64,000 nucleotides of DNA. It comes from CAIWHR01 sp963813415 (GTDB lineage Bacteria; Pseudomonadota; Gammaproteobacteria; Burkholderiales; Casimicrobiaceae). Numbering within the stretch: the stretch's first letter is position 1; each line of letters begins with the position of its first letter. Positions 51,038-59,358 of this stretch are shown one piece after another. A program made the translations under genes and the position numbers. The notes below the pieces were generated by a model, which was not told where the DNA came from, ran no database searches, and saw only the letters and a program-made list of their open reading frames with translations. The stretch is taken from NCBI GenBank assembly GCA_963813415.1, contig CAWEYW010000009.1:434001-498000 (forward strand), in the 5' to 3' direction.

Positions 51038-52201
51038 CTACAGGGTATGCAGGCCTTGCGGCAAGCCCGTGTTGACGCGGCTGCGTGGGGAGGCGCAGGC
51101 CGCGAACCCCGTCGCGAGTCGCTCGCGCTCCAGGTGTCGGCCGATGAAGACGATGCGGCTATAGCGCGCTTCGCCCGCTTGCCAGGGGCGCTGGTAATCG
51201 CCTTCCAGCAGCATGTGCACTGCCTGGAACACGAGCCGACGCTCCTCGCCCGCCACATCGATGATGCCCTTGGCGCGCAGGATGTCGGCGCCACGGGCCT
51301 GCGTGAGATCGGTCAGCCAGCGGCTCACCTTGTCGCCATCCATCGGCATGTACGACGTTAGCGAGACGCTCTGGATAGCCGCGTCGTGCACGTGGTCCTG
51401 GTCCCCGTGCTCCGCACCATGGCCGCAGTGCTCGTCGTGCACGTGCGGCCGAGTGTCGTGCACGTTGCCGAGAAAATCGGGTTCGAGCGAGACGATGCGG
51501 GCGAGGTCGAAGCCGCCGCGGCCAAGGATCGCGTCGAGCGCGACGTTGGCGCGTTGCGCGCGATGGATGGGGGCCAGCGGATTGATCCGGCGCAGGCGCC
51601 GCTCGAGATCACCGAGCTCCACTTCCGACACGAGCTCGCTCTTGTTGAGCACGATCTGGTCGGCAAAGGCGATCTGCTCCTGCGCCTCGCGGCTGTCGGC
51701 GAGTCGCAGCAGGATGTGCTTTGCGTCGACCACCGTGGTCACGGAATCGAGCACGACGCGCGCGTGCAGGAATGGATCGACGAAGAATGTCTGCGCGACG
51801 GGGCCCGGATCGGCGAGGCCGGTCGTTTCCACGACGATCGCGTCGAACGCCGTCGCCGCATCGGTCCGCCTGCCGAGCAAGCCATGCAGCGTGCGGATGA
51901 GATCGCCGCGCACCGTGCAGCAGATGCAGCCGTTGTTCATCTCGAACAGCTCCTCATCCGTGTTCAGGATGAGGTCGCTGTCGATGCCGACCTCGCCGAA
52001 CTCGTTCACGATCACGGCGTAGCGGTGACCATGATCCTCCGACAGGATGCGATTGAGCAGCGTCGTCTTGCCCGCCCCGAGATAGCCGGTCAGCACCGTC
52101 ACCGGGATGCGCCCTCCGGGCCCCCCGTCGCCGCCATCGTTCGCCGCAGTGCTGCGCGACGAGGCGGGATGCGCGGCTCGCGACGGTCCGGCGGCACTCA
52201 T
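51038..52201 (-). CDS. CobW/COG0523-family GTP-dependent metallochaperone
   Basis: A 387-aa G3E GTPase. Walker A is LTGYLGAGKTTLLNRIL, the metal site is NNGCICCTVRGDL (CxCC), Walker B-type VVETTGLADPGP and the base motif VLNKSEL. A His/Asp-rich loop (PHVHDEHCGHG) suggests Zn or Fe loading. The family inserts or delivers metals to client proteins. In this operon possible clients are the zinc dehydrogenases or the non-heme-iron Rieske oxygenase (inference). It starts 19 nt after the dehydrogenase gene. Confidence 0.92.
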   Translation of the reverse strand: MSAAGPSRAAHPASSRSTAANDGGDGGPGGRIPVTVLTGYLGAGKTTLLNRILSEDHGHRYAVIVNEFGEVGIDSDLILNTDEELFEMNNGCICCTVRGDLIRTLHGLLGRRTDAATAFDAIVVETTGLADPGPVAQTFFVDPFLHARVVLDSVTTVVDAKHILLRLADSREAQEQIAFADQIVLNKSELVSEVELGDLERRLRRINPLAPIHRAQRANVALDAILGRGGFDLARIVSLEPDFLGNVHDTRPHVHDEHCGHGAEHGDQDHVHDAAIQSVSLTSYMPMDGDKVSRWLTDLTQARGADILRAKGIIDVAGEERRLVFQAVHMLLEGDYQRPWQAGEARYSRIVFIGRHLERERLATGFAACASPRSRVNTGLPQGLHTL

Positions 52202-52220
52202 GATCGGCGCTCTCGGCCCT

Positions 52221-53327
52221 TCACGCCCACGGCATCAGCGACGCATGAATCACGTCGGGCACGCCGTGCCCGCCGACGGAGCGGATCGCGAGGTCGACGT
52301 CATGGAGGCCGAACCGGTGGGTGGTGACGAGATCGAGCGGAAAGCGCTTCGACGCGAGCTGCTCCAGTGCGAGCTCGCAGGCCTTGTAGCTGTGGCCGCG
52401 CGCACTCTTGAGGGTGATGAACTTCACCGTCATGCGGCCGATGGGAAAATTCGGAAACTCCGCCATCTCACCCTGCACGACCATGGTGCCGCCCTTGCGC
52501 TTCAGGGCTTCGATGCCGAGCAGCACGGGCAGCGTGCCGGCGCCCGCGGTGCAGTCGAGCACGACATCCACGCCCTTGCCCGCGGTGATCTCCTTGATGC
52601 GCGCGAGCGGGTCTTCCTTCTGGACATCGATCACGTGATCAGCGCCAAGGGTCTTCGCGACATCCATCCGCGCTCGATCCTTCGAGGTGCCGGTGACGAT
52701 GATCAGCGATGCGCCGGCCTGCTTGCAGATCACGGTCTGCGAAAGGCCCTGCTGGCCGGGACCCTGGATGAGCACGGTGGAGTTGTAGCCGACGCCGCCA
52801 TCGAAGAGCGACCATTCGACGCCGTTCGCCATGGGGGTTACGAGCCCGGCAAGCTCCGGCGTGACGCCTTGCGGCACATGGTGGACAACGGCGTTCCACG
52901 GAAGGTACATGTACTGCGCGAAACCGCCCCAGAGGTGCGGCGCCTTGCGCGACGACGTGTAGCCGTACCGGATCGCGTCCGGATTGTAGCGCCAGTCGGT
53001 GTTCTCGCAATGACGATACTGGCCCAAGTGACACCATTCGCATTTGCCGCACGAGACATAGTGTTCGACGAAGACGAGATCGCCTTCCTTGAAACCCTTG
53101 CGCTGCGTGAACTCGCGGCCCGCCTTGGCGATGTAGCCGATGTTCTCGTGGCCCATGATGACGGGCTCGTCGTTGGGCGGGGTCTTGTAGAGCTTGACGT
53201 CGGTGCCGCAGATGCCGCCGACCTCGACGCGCATCAGCGCAGCGTCGGCCGGAATGTCAGGCATCGGGAATTCCTTGATCTCCGTCCTGCTCGGGCCGGT
53301 TCTCACTGCCGCTAGCACCTGTTCCAT
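52221..53327 (-). CDS. Zinc-dependent alcohol dehydrogenase (operon copy 1)
   Basis: A 368-aa MDR enzyme starting MEQVLAAVRTGPSRTEIKEF. Catalytic zinc: GGICGTDVKLY and MGHENIGYIA; structural zinc: CGKCEWCHLGQYRHC. The nucleotide site is the GPGQQG variant (VLIQGPGQQGLSQTV), shared with the paralogue at 45045-46154. Position directly after the Rieske oxygenase suggests it oxidises the cis-dihydrodiol or a side-chain alcohol. The upstream in-frame codons to 53372 are not convincing. Confidence 0.9.
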   Translation of the reverse strand: MEQVLAAVRTGPSRTEIKEFPMPDIPADAALMRVEVGGICGTDVKLYKTPPNDEPVIMGHENIGYIAKAGREFTQRKGFKEGDLVFVEHYVSCGKCEWCHLGQYRHCENTDWRYNPDAIRYGYTSSRKAPHLWGGFAQYMYLPWNAVVHHVPQGVTPELAGLVTPMANGVEWSLFDGGVGYNSTVLIQGPGQQGLSQTVICKQAGASLIIVTGTSKDRARMDVAKTLGADHVIDVQKEDPLARIKEITAGKGVDVVLDCTAGAGTLPVLLGIEALKRKGGTMVVQGEMAEFPNFPIGRMTVKFITLKSARGHSYKACELALEQLASKRFPLDLVTTHRFGLHDVDLAIRSVGGHGVPDVIHASLMPWA

Positions 53328-53508
53328 TGCGTTCCTTCGAATGATCTTCGATGCATGCCGGGCTGCATGCAAAGGCGTCAGCTGAAGCCTGATCTACAAC
53401 GTGCTGCCCTGCCGTGGGCTCGGCTTCCGCCGAACATTGTTGCATCGCGAGCCGATGCTGTCAGGCTGAAGCGTGACCCACAGCACCCCCGGGGACGCGC
53501 GCGCGTTG

Positions 53509-53542
53509 GAAAACATTCAGGGCTGCCGATCGGCAGCCCTGA
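53509..53542 (-). terminator. Rho-independent terminator-like hairpin after the Rieske oxygenase gene
   Basis: Perfect palindrome at 53517-53542 with 11-bp arms TCAGGGCTGCC / GGCAGCCCTGA and a 4-nt GATC loop. On the minus strand it is followed by ATGTTTTCC. It lies 18 nt after the oxygenase stop, between it and the dehydrogenase, so it may attenuate the operon after its first gene. Confidence 0.7.
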
Positions 53543-53559
53543 TGATGGACAGCGTTCGG

Positions 53560-54846
53560 TCAGACCGTTGCCTGCGCAACCCCTTCGCGGGCGAGCAGCG
53601 CGTCTCTCGCCGCTTCCTTGAACGGCACGCCGGGGGGCAGGATCACCGACGCCGAGCGGACGCGATGATGACTGGGATCCCGTCCTGCCGGAAGGGTCCC
53701 GTTCTTTGCCAGCGCCTGTGCAGCCTTCATGAGCTTGTGCCGCGCCATGATGATGCCGTTGTCTGTGGACACCAGGTTTTCCTTGGTCCGGTCCTGGATC
53801 GGCCCCATGCTCTCCTGCACCGACGCGTCCTGCATCGCGAAGCCGTCGACGCCGCTGAAGCTGCGCCCCTCCTTCTGCGCCTGGCGGTCGATCAGGTAAT
53901 CGTTGTCCTTGTTCTGCAGCGGCCGAAAGGTTCCGGGCACGTACTTGACGTGCACGCCGTGGCCGTCGTCCATGGCCTTCACTTCCGCCTCGCTGAGCGG
54001 GCGTACCGGATGGTAATCGTAGCTCCAGGCCCAGCAATTCTCGTCGTCGATGGGAATCCAGAAGTGGCCGTGGATCGGGTGATCGGCGCGCGGCGGGATC
54101 ACCGTGAAGAACGGCATCACCCACTGCGTGATGCGCCAGTAGTAGTTGCCCTCTTCCGCGTTGCGGCGCGCGCCGATGAGCAGTCCCCCTTCGGACTCGA
54201 CCACTTCGAACTTCGGCGCGGAGTCCTTGAGGTTGTACTGGTTGCCCTTGGCGCCCTTGAACAGCGGGTCGCTGTTGATGGCACCGCGGTGCAGGAACGA
54301 CACGTGCGACGAGTCGATCCCGCCTTCCATGGCCTGCAGCCAGTTGCATTCCTGAACGCGCTTCGACATGTACGTCTGGTTGTCGGGCACCGTGGCGAAC
54401 TCGTACTCGGGAGGCGGCGGCACGCTGTCCTTCGGCCCCATGTAGGTCCAGATGACGCCGCCGCGCTCGACCGTCGGATAGGCGGTGAGCTTGATCTTCT
54501 GGCAGAAGCCGCTTTCGGCGGGTTCGCTCGGGACTTCGGTGCACTGGCCGGTCACATCGTACTTCCAGCCATGGTACGGACAGCGGATGCCGCCTTCCTC
54601 ATTGCGGCCGAACCACAGCGACACGCCGCGATGGGCACAGAATTCGTCGATCAGCCCGAGCTTGCCGTCGCTGTCGCGAAAGGCGATGAGGCGCTCCGAG
54701 AGGAGCTTCACGCGAACGGGCGGGCAGTCGGGCTCGGGAAGCTCTTCCGACAGCAATGCCGGGATCCAGTAGCGCCGAAAGAGCTCGCCCATCGGCGTGC
54801 CGGGGCCCGTCTGGGTCAATAGCTCGTTCTGTTCACGCTTCAACAT
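53560..54846 (-). CDS. Rieske ring-hydroxylating oxygenase alpha subunit
   Basis: A 428-aa enzyme. Rieske 2Fe-2S ligands: CAHRGVSLWFGRN and CPYHGWKYD. The mononuclear iron site follows the family pattern in EGGIDSSHVSFLH (D/H/H). Length and the LLTQTGPGTPMGELFRRYW start match the phthalate 4,5-dioxygenase/vanillate demethylase group, which works with a separate reductase rather than a beta subunit. No reductase lies in the operon; the Rieske ferredoxin at 57841-58188 is a possible partner. It is first gene of the 14-gene operon, with 267 nt of divergent upstream region. The substrate is an aromatic acid of unknown identity. Confidence 0.9.
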   Translation of the reverse strand: MLKREQNELLTQTGPGTPMGELFRRYWIPALLSEELPEPDCPPVRVKLLSERLIAFRDSDGKLGLIDEFCAHRGVSLWFGRNEEGGIRCPYHGWKYDVTGQCTEVPSEPAESGFCQKIKLTAYPTVERGGVIWTYMGPKDSVPPPPEYEFATVPDNQTYMSKRVQECNWLQAMEGGIDSSHVSFLHRGAINSDPLFKGAKGNQYNLKDSAPKFEVVESEGGLLIGARRNAEEGNYYWRITQWVMPFFTVIPPRADHPIHGHFWIPIDDENCWAWSYDYHPVRPLSEAEVKAMDDGHGVHVKYVPGTFRPLQNKDNDYLIDRQAQKEGRSFSGVDGFAMQDASVQESMGPIQDRTKENLVSTDNGIIMARHKLMKAAQALAKNGTLPAGRDPSHHRVRSASVILPPGVPFKEAARDALLAREGVAQATV

Positions 54847-55113
54847 CAGGGGCTCTCCTGCCGATAAATGGTCGGGACGTACAGCGCGGGGCGGTCAGCC
54901 GCCGCAGTGGACGAGGTGCCGAAAGCGAGCCGCGCTCATCACGTGGCGCCGGTTCCGCTATGCAGGACGGCGTTCCGGCAGGTCCGTTCGAGGTTATCAT
55001 CCGCCATCTTGGAGTGTCAATTTCGGGTCGGGGTTTCTTAGGCTGCATCAAGAACCCGGATCGCGGCGCGGCGTCGCTTGCGCACCTTGTCATGGATTCG
55101 AGCAGGAGCCTGC

Positions 55114-56361
55114 ATGAGCGCCATCGCCGCCACGCCCCGGATCGCACCGCGCAAGTCGTTCCGCGACGTGTGGCTCATCACCCTTGGCCACAGCCTCACC
55201 CACTGGTATCCGGCGACGTTCTACCTCCTGCTGCCCCTGATCGGGCGAGAGCTCGGGCTGTCGTACAGCCAGATCGGCCTCATCATGACCTGCCAGTACG
55301 TGGCGGGAGCGGTCTCGAACGTGCCCGGCGGCATGCTCGTCGACACCGTCGGCAAGAAGGGTCTGCTGATGGCCCTGTCGCTGTTCTGGGTCGGCGTGCC
55401 CTACCTGCTGATGGGATTCGTGCACAGTTACTGGCTGCTGCTGGTGTGCGTTGCGATGGTCGGTGTCGGCAACAATCTCTGGCATCCGACCGCCATTCCC
55501 ACGCTCGCCGATCGCTTCCCGGAGCGCAAGGGTTTCGTGCTGTCGCTGCATGGCATGGGGGGTAACGTCGGGGACGCGCTCGCCCCTGTGGTGATCGGCG
55601 CCCTGCTCACGATCTTCAGCTGGCGCACGATCGTCGTCGGCAACGTGGTCCCCGGCGTGGTGATCTCGCTCCTTCTGTTCATGCTCCTCGGCACGCTGCA
55701 GGTCACCTCCGGCAAGGCCGCCGCGAAGGGCAGCCACGACGGCGGCCAGACCCTGCGCGAATACTTCGCCGGCGTGCCGGCGTTGTTCCGCAACCGCGGG
55801 CTCATCCTGCTTTCCACGAGCTCGGCGTTCCGGTCGATGACGCAGAATGCGCTGCTCACCTTCCTGCCCCTGTACCTCGCCTACGAGATGCACTACTCGC
55901 CGTTCCTGGTCGGCGCCTGCATGTTCCTGCTGCAGGCCGCGGGATTCGCCGCCGCGCCGATTGCCGGGCACCTCTCCGATCGCATGGGACGGCGCAGCGT
56001 GATGATGACCAGCATGGCGATGACGGCGGTGATCCTCCTTGCCATGGTCTTCGCCGCCCACTCCCTGGCATTCGTTGCCCTGATCGCGGTCCTCGGCTTC
56101 TTCCTCTACGCGATCCGGCCGGTGCTGCAGGCATGGCTGCTCGAATCAACGCCGAAGAAAATGGGCGGCACGAGCATCGGCGTGCTGTTCGCGACACAGT
56201 CGCTCGGCTCGGCCGTCGGTCCGCTCGCAGGCGGCATGCTCGCCGACCGCTACGGCCTGATGAGCGCGTTCTACTTCCTGGCATTCACGATCGTGGTTGC
56301 GAACCTGTTCATCTTCCTGATGCCGCACGGCATGATGGCGGGGGAGAAGGCCGCCGCGTGA
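55114..56361 (+). CDS. MFS transporter
   Basis: A 415-aa major-facilitator protein with about 12 helices. The start ATG 55114 has AGGAG 5 nt upstream. The first segment LITLGHSLTHWYPATFYLLL and the loop GGMLVDTVGKKGLL (a G-x3-D-x2-GKK loop 2-3 motif) are typical of the subfamily containing fosmidomycin-resistance and sugar-phosphate-type permeases. It is divergent from the Rieske-oxygenase operon and could import a substrate or export an intermediate. Confidence 0.9.
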   Translation: MSAIAATPRIAPRKSFRDVWLITLGHSLTHWYPATFYLLLPLIGRELGLSYSQIGLIMTCQYVAGAVSNVPGGMLVDTVGKKGLLMALSLFWVGVPYLLMGFVHSYWLLLVCVAMVGVGNNLWHPTAIPTLADRFPERKGFVLSLHGMGGNVGDALAPVVIGALLTIFSWRTIVVGNVVPGVVISLLLFMLLGTLQVTSGKAAAKGSHDGGQTLREYFAGVPALFRNRGLILLSTSSAFRSMTQNALLTFLPLYLAYEMHYSPFLVGACMFLLQAAGFAAAPIAGHLSDRMGRRSVMMTSMAMTAVILLAMVFAAHSLAFVALIAVLGFFLYAIRPVLQAWLLESTPKKMGGTSIGVLFATQSLGSAVGPLAGGMLADRYGLMSAFYFLAFTIVVANLFIFLMPHGMMAGEKAAA

Positions 56362-56834
56362 ACGGCAAGCGGCGCGGTGTTCGGCGGTGGCTGAAAAGCA
56401 CCTCGAACCGCACGTTCGTCGTCTATCCACTCGTCATCATCGCGGTCCAGTGCCTGCTGCATCGGGGCGCCCTGCCGTTCGTGCCATGGTTCGCACCGCT
56501 GCTCGCGTGGGGCTATCTCCAGTACCGGCTGGTCGGCAACTACCGCCTCGCGCACGGCGGCGGCGGGCCGGGGCTGTCGGTCCCGCCCGAACGGCTCGTG
56601 ACCGCCGGCCCGTATGGCGTCATGCGCAATCCGATGTATCTCGGCCACCTCGTCTTCATGCTGGGTCTCGCGCTCACGTTTCAGTCATGGCTCGCCGCGC
56701 TCCTGCTTATCTATCACCTGTACTGGTTCAACGAGCGCGCCAAGGAAGACGAAGCCCAGCTGCGCGTGCTGTTCGGGGCGCAGTACGAGCGTTATGCGGA
56801 CCGTGTGAAGCGCTGGGTTCCCGGGCTGCCGTAG
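56358..56834 (+). CDS. Isoprenylcysteine methyltransferase-family membrane protein
   Basis: A 158-aa ICMT/PEMT-like integral membrane methyltransferase. The GTG start overlaps the MFS stop (GTGA), so the two are co-translated. Characteristic C-terminal block: GPYGVMRNPMYLGHLVFMLG, then KEDEAQLRVLFGAQYERY. Bacterial members methylate lipids or small carboxylates with SAM; the substrate is unknown. The ATG upstream frame to 56133 lies inside the MFS gene and is not used. Confidence 0.8.
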   Translation: MNGKRRGVRRWLKSTSNRTFVVYPLVIIAVQCLLHRGALPFVPWFAPLLAWGYLQYRLVGNYRLAHGGGGPGLSVPPERLVTAGPYGVMRNPMYLGHLVFMLGLALTFQSWLAALLLIYHLYWFNERAKEDEAQLRVLFGAQYERYADRVKRWVPGLP

Positions 56835-56876
56835 GCGTGCGCAGCGTCCGCAACCGCATGTGCAGGGGCTGGTGAC

Positions 56877-57791
56877 ATGGGCGACCTCGTCGCGGTGCTC
56901 GCGACGATGTGCTTCGCCGCCGCCAACGTGACCATCACGCGGGGGGCGGCGCGCGATGCCGCCAACAATGGCGCATTCCTGTCGATCCTCATGACGATGG
57001 CGCTGTCGGCACTGGCCATGCTGGTGTTTCGCCCACCCCAGGGCAGCCATGCCGCCAACCTCGCGGGCGTTGCATGGTTCGCCGCGTCGGGCGTGCTCAC
57101 GATCTTCATCGGCCGCGTGTTCCTGTACGCGTCGGTGCAGCACCTCGGGGCCGTGCGGGCGTCGGCGGTGAAGCGTCTCAACCCGGTGTTCTCCGTGCTG
57201 CTCGGCATCGTGCTGCTTGGCGAACCGGTGGGTGGCTCGATGGTGGGAGGCATGCTGCTGATCTTCGCGAGCTTCGCGCTGCTCGCGGTACAGAGCCGAC
57301 GCAGCCTGCCCGCAGTGCAGTCGGGCACCGCGCGCGGCGGCGCCATGCGCTCGATGGCCAACCTCGGCTACTTCTACGGTCCGGTGTCGGCGCTGGCCTA
57401 TGCGACGGGCTATCTCGCACGAAAGCAGGGCCTGCTCGCGATGCCCGATCCCAACTTCGGCACGCTGATCAGCGCGCTCGCCGGCGCTGCGACCTTCGTC
57501 CTCGCCGGCTTGTTCATCGCGAGCTATGCCTCGGCCCTGCGCAGCACGTTCGCGCGCGTCAACCCGTGGCTCCTGGCCGCGGCAACGTTGAGCTCGATCG
57601 GACAGATCCTGCAGTTCGTGGCGCTGAATTACAGCGCGATCTCGCGCGTGGCGCTGATCATGTCGCTGGAAGTCATCGTCACCATGCTCCTGTCGTTCTG
57701 GCTGCTGCGCCGGCGTGAGCAGATGGGGCCGTTGACGGTCCTTGCCGCATTGCTGAGCGTTGCCGGCGCGGTACTCGTCATCCGCTACTGA
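56877..57791 (+). CDS. EamA/DMT family transporter
   Basis: A 304-aa protein with ten predicted helices in two EamA repeats: residues about 1-140 (start MGDLVAVLATMCFAAANVTI) and 160-304 (ending LSVAGAVLVIRY). The KRLNPVFSVLLGIVLLGEPV block is the conserved end of the first repeat. EamA proteins export metabolites or amino acids or import small acids; the substrate is not predictable. It lies 42 nt after the ICMT gene on the same strand. Confidence 0.9.
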   Translation: MGDLVAVLATMCFAAANVTITRGAARDAANNGAFLSILMTMALSALAMLVFRPPQGSHAANLAGVAWFAASGVLTIFIGRVFLYASVQHLGAVRASAVKRLNPVFSVLLGIVLLGEPVGGSMVGGMLLIFASFALLAVQSRRSLPAVQSGTARGGAMRSMANLGYFYGPVSALAYATGYLARKQGLLAMPDPNFGTLISALAGAATFVLAGLFIASYASALRSTFARVNPWLLAAATLSSIGQILQFVALNYSAISRVALIMSLEVIVTMLLSFWLLRRREQMGPLTVLAALLSVAGAVLVIRY

Positions 57792-57840
57792 CGACCGCGA
57801 CACGTCGCACGGAACGGCGCCCCGGTGTGCGATACGGCCG

Positions 57841-58188
57841 TCAGGGGCTGGCGGCGCCTTCGGCGGGCTGGCCCGGGTCGATGCAGACCTTGCCGCCCTG
57901 CATGACGACCTTGTAAGTGCGGACCGGCTCCATGCACGGCGGCGCCGCCACCTCGCCGGTGATGATGTTGAAGGCGCCGTTGTGGAAATTGCATTCCACG
58001 ACGCCATCCTCGACGGCGCCTTCGGACAGCGAACCGGGCCCGTGGGTGCATTGATCGTCGATGACGAAGTACTTCCCGCCGAGATTGAACACCGCGAGCA
58101 CGTATTCGCCGGCTTCCACCTTGAGGCCGGCGCCTTCAGGAACCTCCGTGGTATCGCAAAGGGTGATGAGATTGCTGGTCGCATTCAT
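57841..58188 (-). CDS. Rieske-type 2Fe-2S ferredoxin
   Basis: A 115-aa protein starting MNATSNLITLCDTTEVPEG; ATG 58197 is an alternative. Cluster ligands: CTHGPGSLSEG and CNFHNGAF (CxH...CxxH), as in biphenyl and naphthalene dioxygenase ferredoxins. It should carry electrons to a ring-hydroxylating oxygenase such as that at 53560-54846, though the two genes are 3 kb apart and in different operons. It is the last gene of the minus-strand run 63885-57841. Confidence 0.9.
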   Translation of the reverse strand: MNATSNLITLCDTTEVPEGAGLKVEAGEYVLAVFNLGGKYFVIDDQCTHGPGSLSEGAVEDGVVECNFHNGAFNIITGEVAAPPCMEPVRTYKVVMQGGKVCIDPGQPAEGAASP

Positions 58189-58250
58189 GTGCTGCATCCT
58201 GCAGAAAATGGCCGCGCCAAAGACTGCTGCGCGGATCGGGCTGCCCGCTC

Positions 58251-59315
58251 TCAGCTGCGGGCAGCCTTGATGATGATGTCCTCGTAAAGCTTCTGCCACT
58301 TGTCCATCTGGTCCAGCGTCTTGGTCGCGTCGACGATCTTGTACGGCATGTTCTTGAGCGGTGACGGGACCGTGCTGTTGATCGGCACGTAGTCCATCTT
58401 CAGCATCAGCGGCTGCGCCTCGGTCAGGAAATAGTCGTAGAAGAGAGCTGCGGCATTGGGGTGCGGGGCCTGCCGCGCGATCCCCTGCCCGTTGCCACGC
58501 GCCACGGCCGGGTCCAGCGCCACCCAGTCCACGGGTGCGCCCTTCTTCTTGGCGCCTTCGGCCATGTAGTTGTACACGGTCAGCGCGAGCGGCACCTCGC
58601 CCGATACCACGAGGTTGGTGAGCAACGTGTGCCCCTTGCGCACCGAGATGCCATTCTTCGCGACGAGATCGCGGAAGAACTGCAGTCCCTGCTGCTCTCC
58701 CATCGACAGCGCAACGGTCGAGAACCATTCCTGGTCCTCCACCTCGATGCCGAGCTTGCCCTTGTACTTGGGATCGAGGAGATCGCGGTAGCTCTTCGGC
58801 ACGTCCTCCTTCCTGATCGCATTGGTGTTGTAGGCCTGCACCCATACCGTGAGCAGCGTCGTCACCCATTCGTGATGGGCCGGCAACGCGTCGGGCAGCA
58901 GTTGCTTGAATGCCGGCGAGCTTACGGGCTGGAGGATCTTCTCGCGATGCAGGGCTTCCATCTCGGGCGCGCTCATGTGGATGAGATCGACGTCGTAGCG
59001 CCGGGCGGCGGCCTCCGTGAGGGTGCGCTGCAGTACCTTCTCCGTGCTGGCGCGCCAGGTGCGCACCTTGACGCCATATTTCTTCTCGAAGGGCTCCACC
59101 ACGGGCGGAATGTCCTTCTCCGCGAACGACGTGTACCACGTGAACGTGCCCTCCTTCCGCGCGGCGGCGAGGATCCGGTCGGCACGATCCGCTGCCTCGG
59201 AGGTCAGCAGCGAATAATCGGGTGCGGCTTGCGCGAATGCCGGCACGACGGAAAGCGCAGGCACGGCGGCCAGGGTTTTCAGTGCATCACGTCGCGTGAA
59301 TTTTCGAAGGCTCAT
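58251..59315 (-). CDS. Periplasmic ABC substrate-binding protein, tandem copy 1
   Basis: A 354-aa extracellular solute-binding protein (family 1, Fe3+/FbpA- or PhnS-like). The leader MSLRKFTRRDALKTLAAVPA has an RR pair. Shared family blocks: KKYGVKVRTWRAS, DLLDPKYKGKLGIEVEDQEW and KGHTLLTNLVVSG. It is one of four paralogues in a row (58251-63885), all minus strand, with no permease or ATPase among them. Residues that differ around the ligand cleft suggest distinct substrates. Confidence 0.88.
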   Translation of the reverse strand: MSLRKFTRRDALKTLAAVPALSVVPAFAQAAPDYSLLTSEAADRADRILAAARKEGTFTWYTSFAEKDIPPVVEPFEKKYGVKVRTWRASTEKVLQRTLTEAAARRYDVDLIHMSAPEMEALHREKILQPVSSPAFKQLLPDALPAHHEWVTTLLTVWVQAYNTNAIRKEDVPKSYRDLLDPKYKGKLGIEVEDQEWFSTVALSMGEQQGLQFFRDLVAKNGISVRKGHTLLTNLVVSGEVPLALTVYNYMAEGAKKKGAPVDWVALDPAVARGNGQGIARQAPHPNAAALFYDYFLTEAQPLMLKMDYVPINSTVPSPLKNMPYKIVDATKTLDQMDKWQKLYEDIIIKAARS

Positions 59316-59358
59316 AGGTCATGCTCCGCGTGGTGTATGCCCAGTGAAGGGCGGTCGA

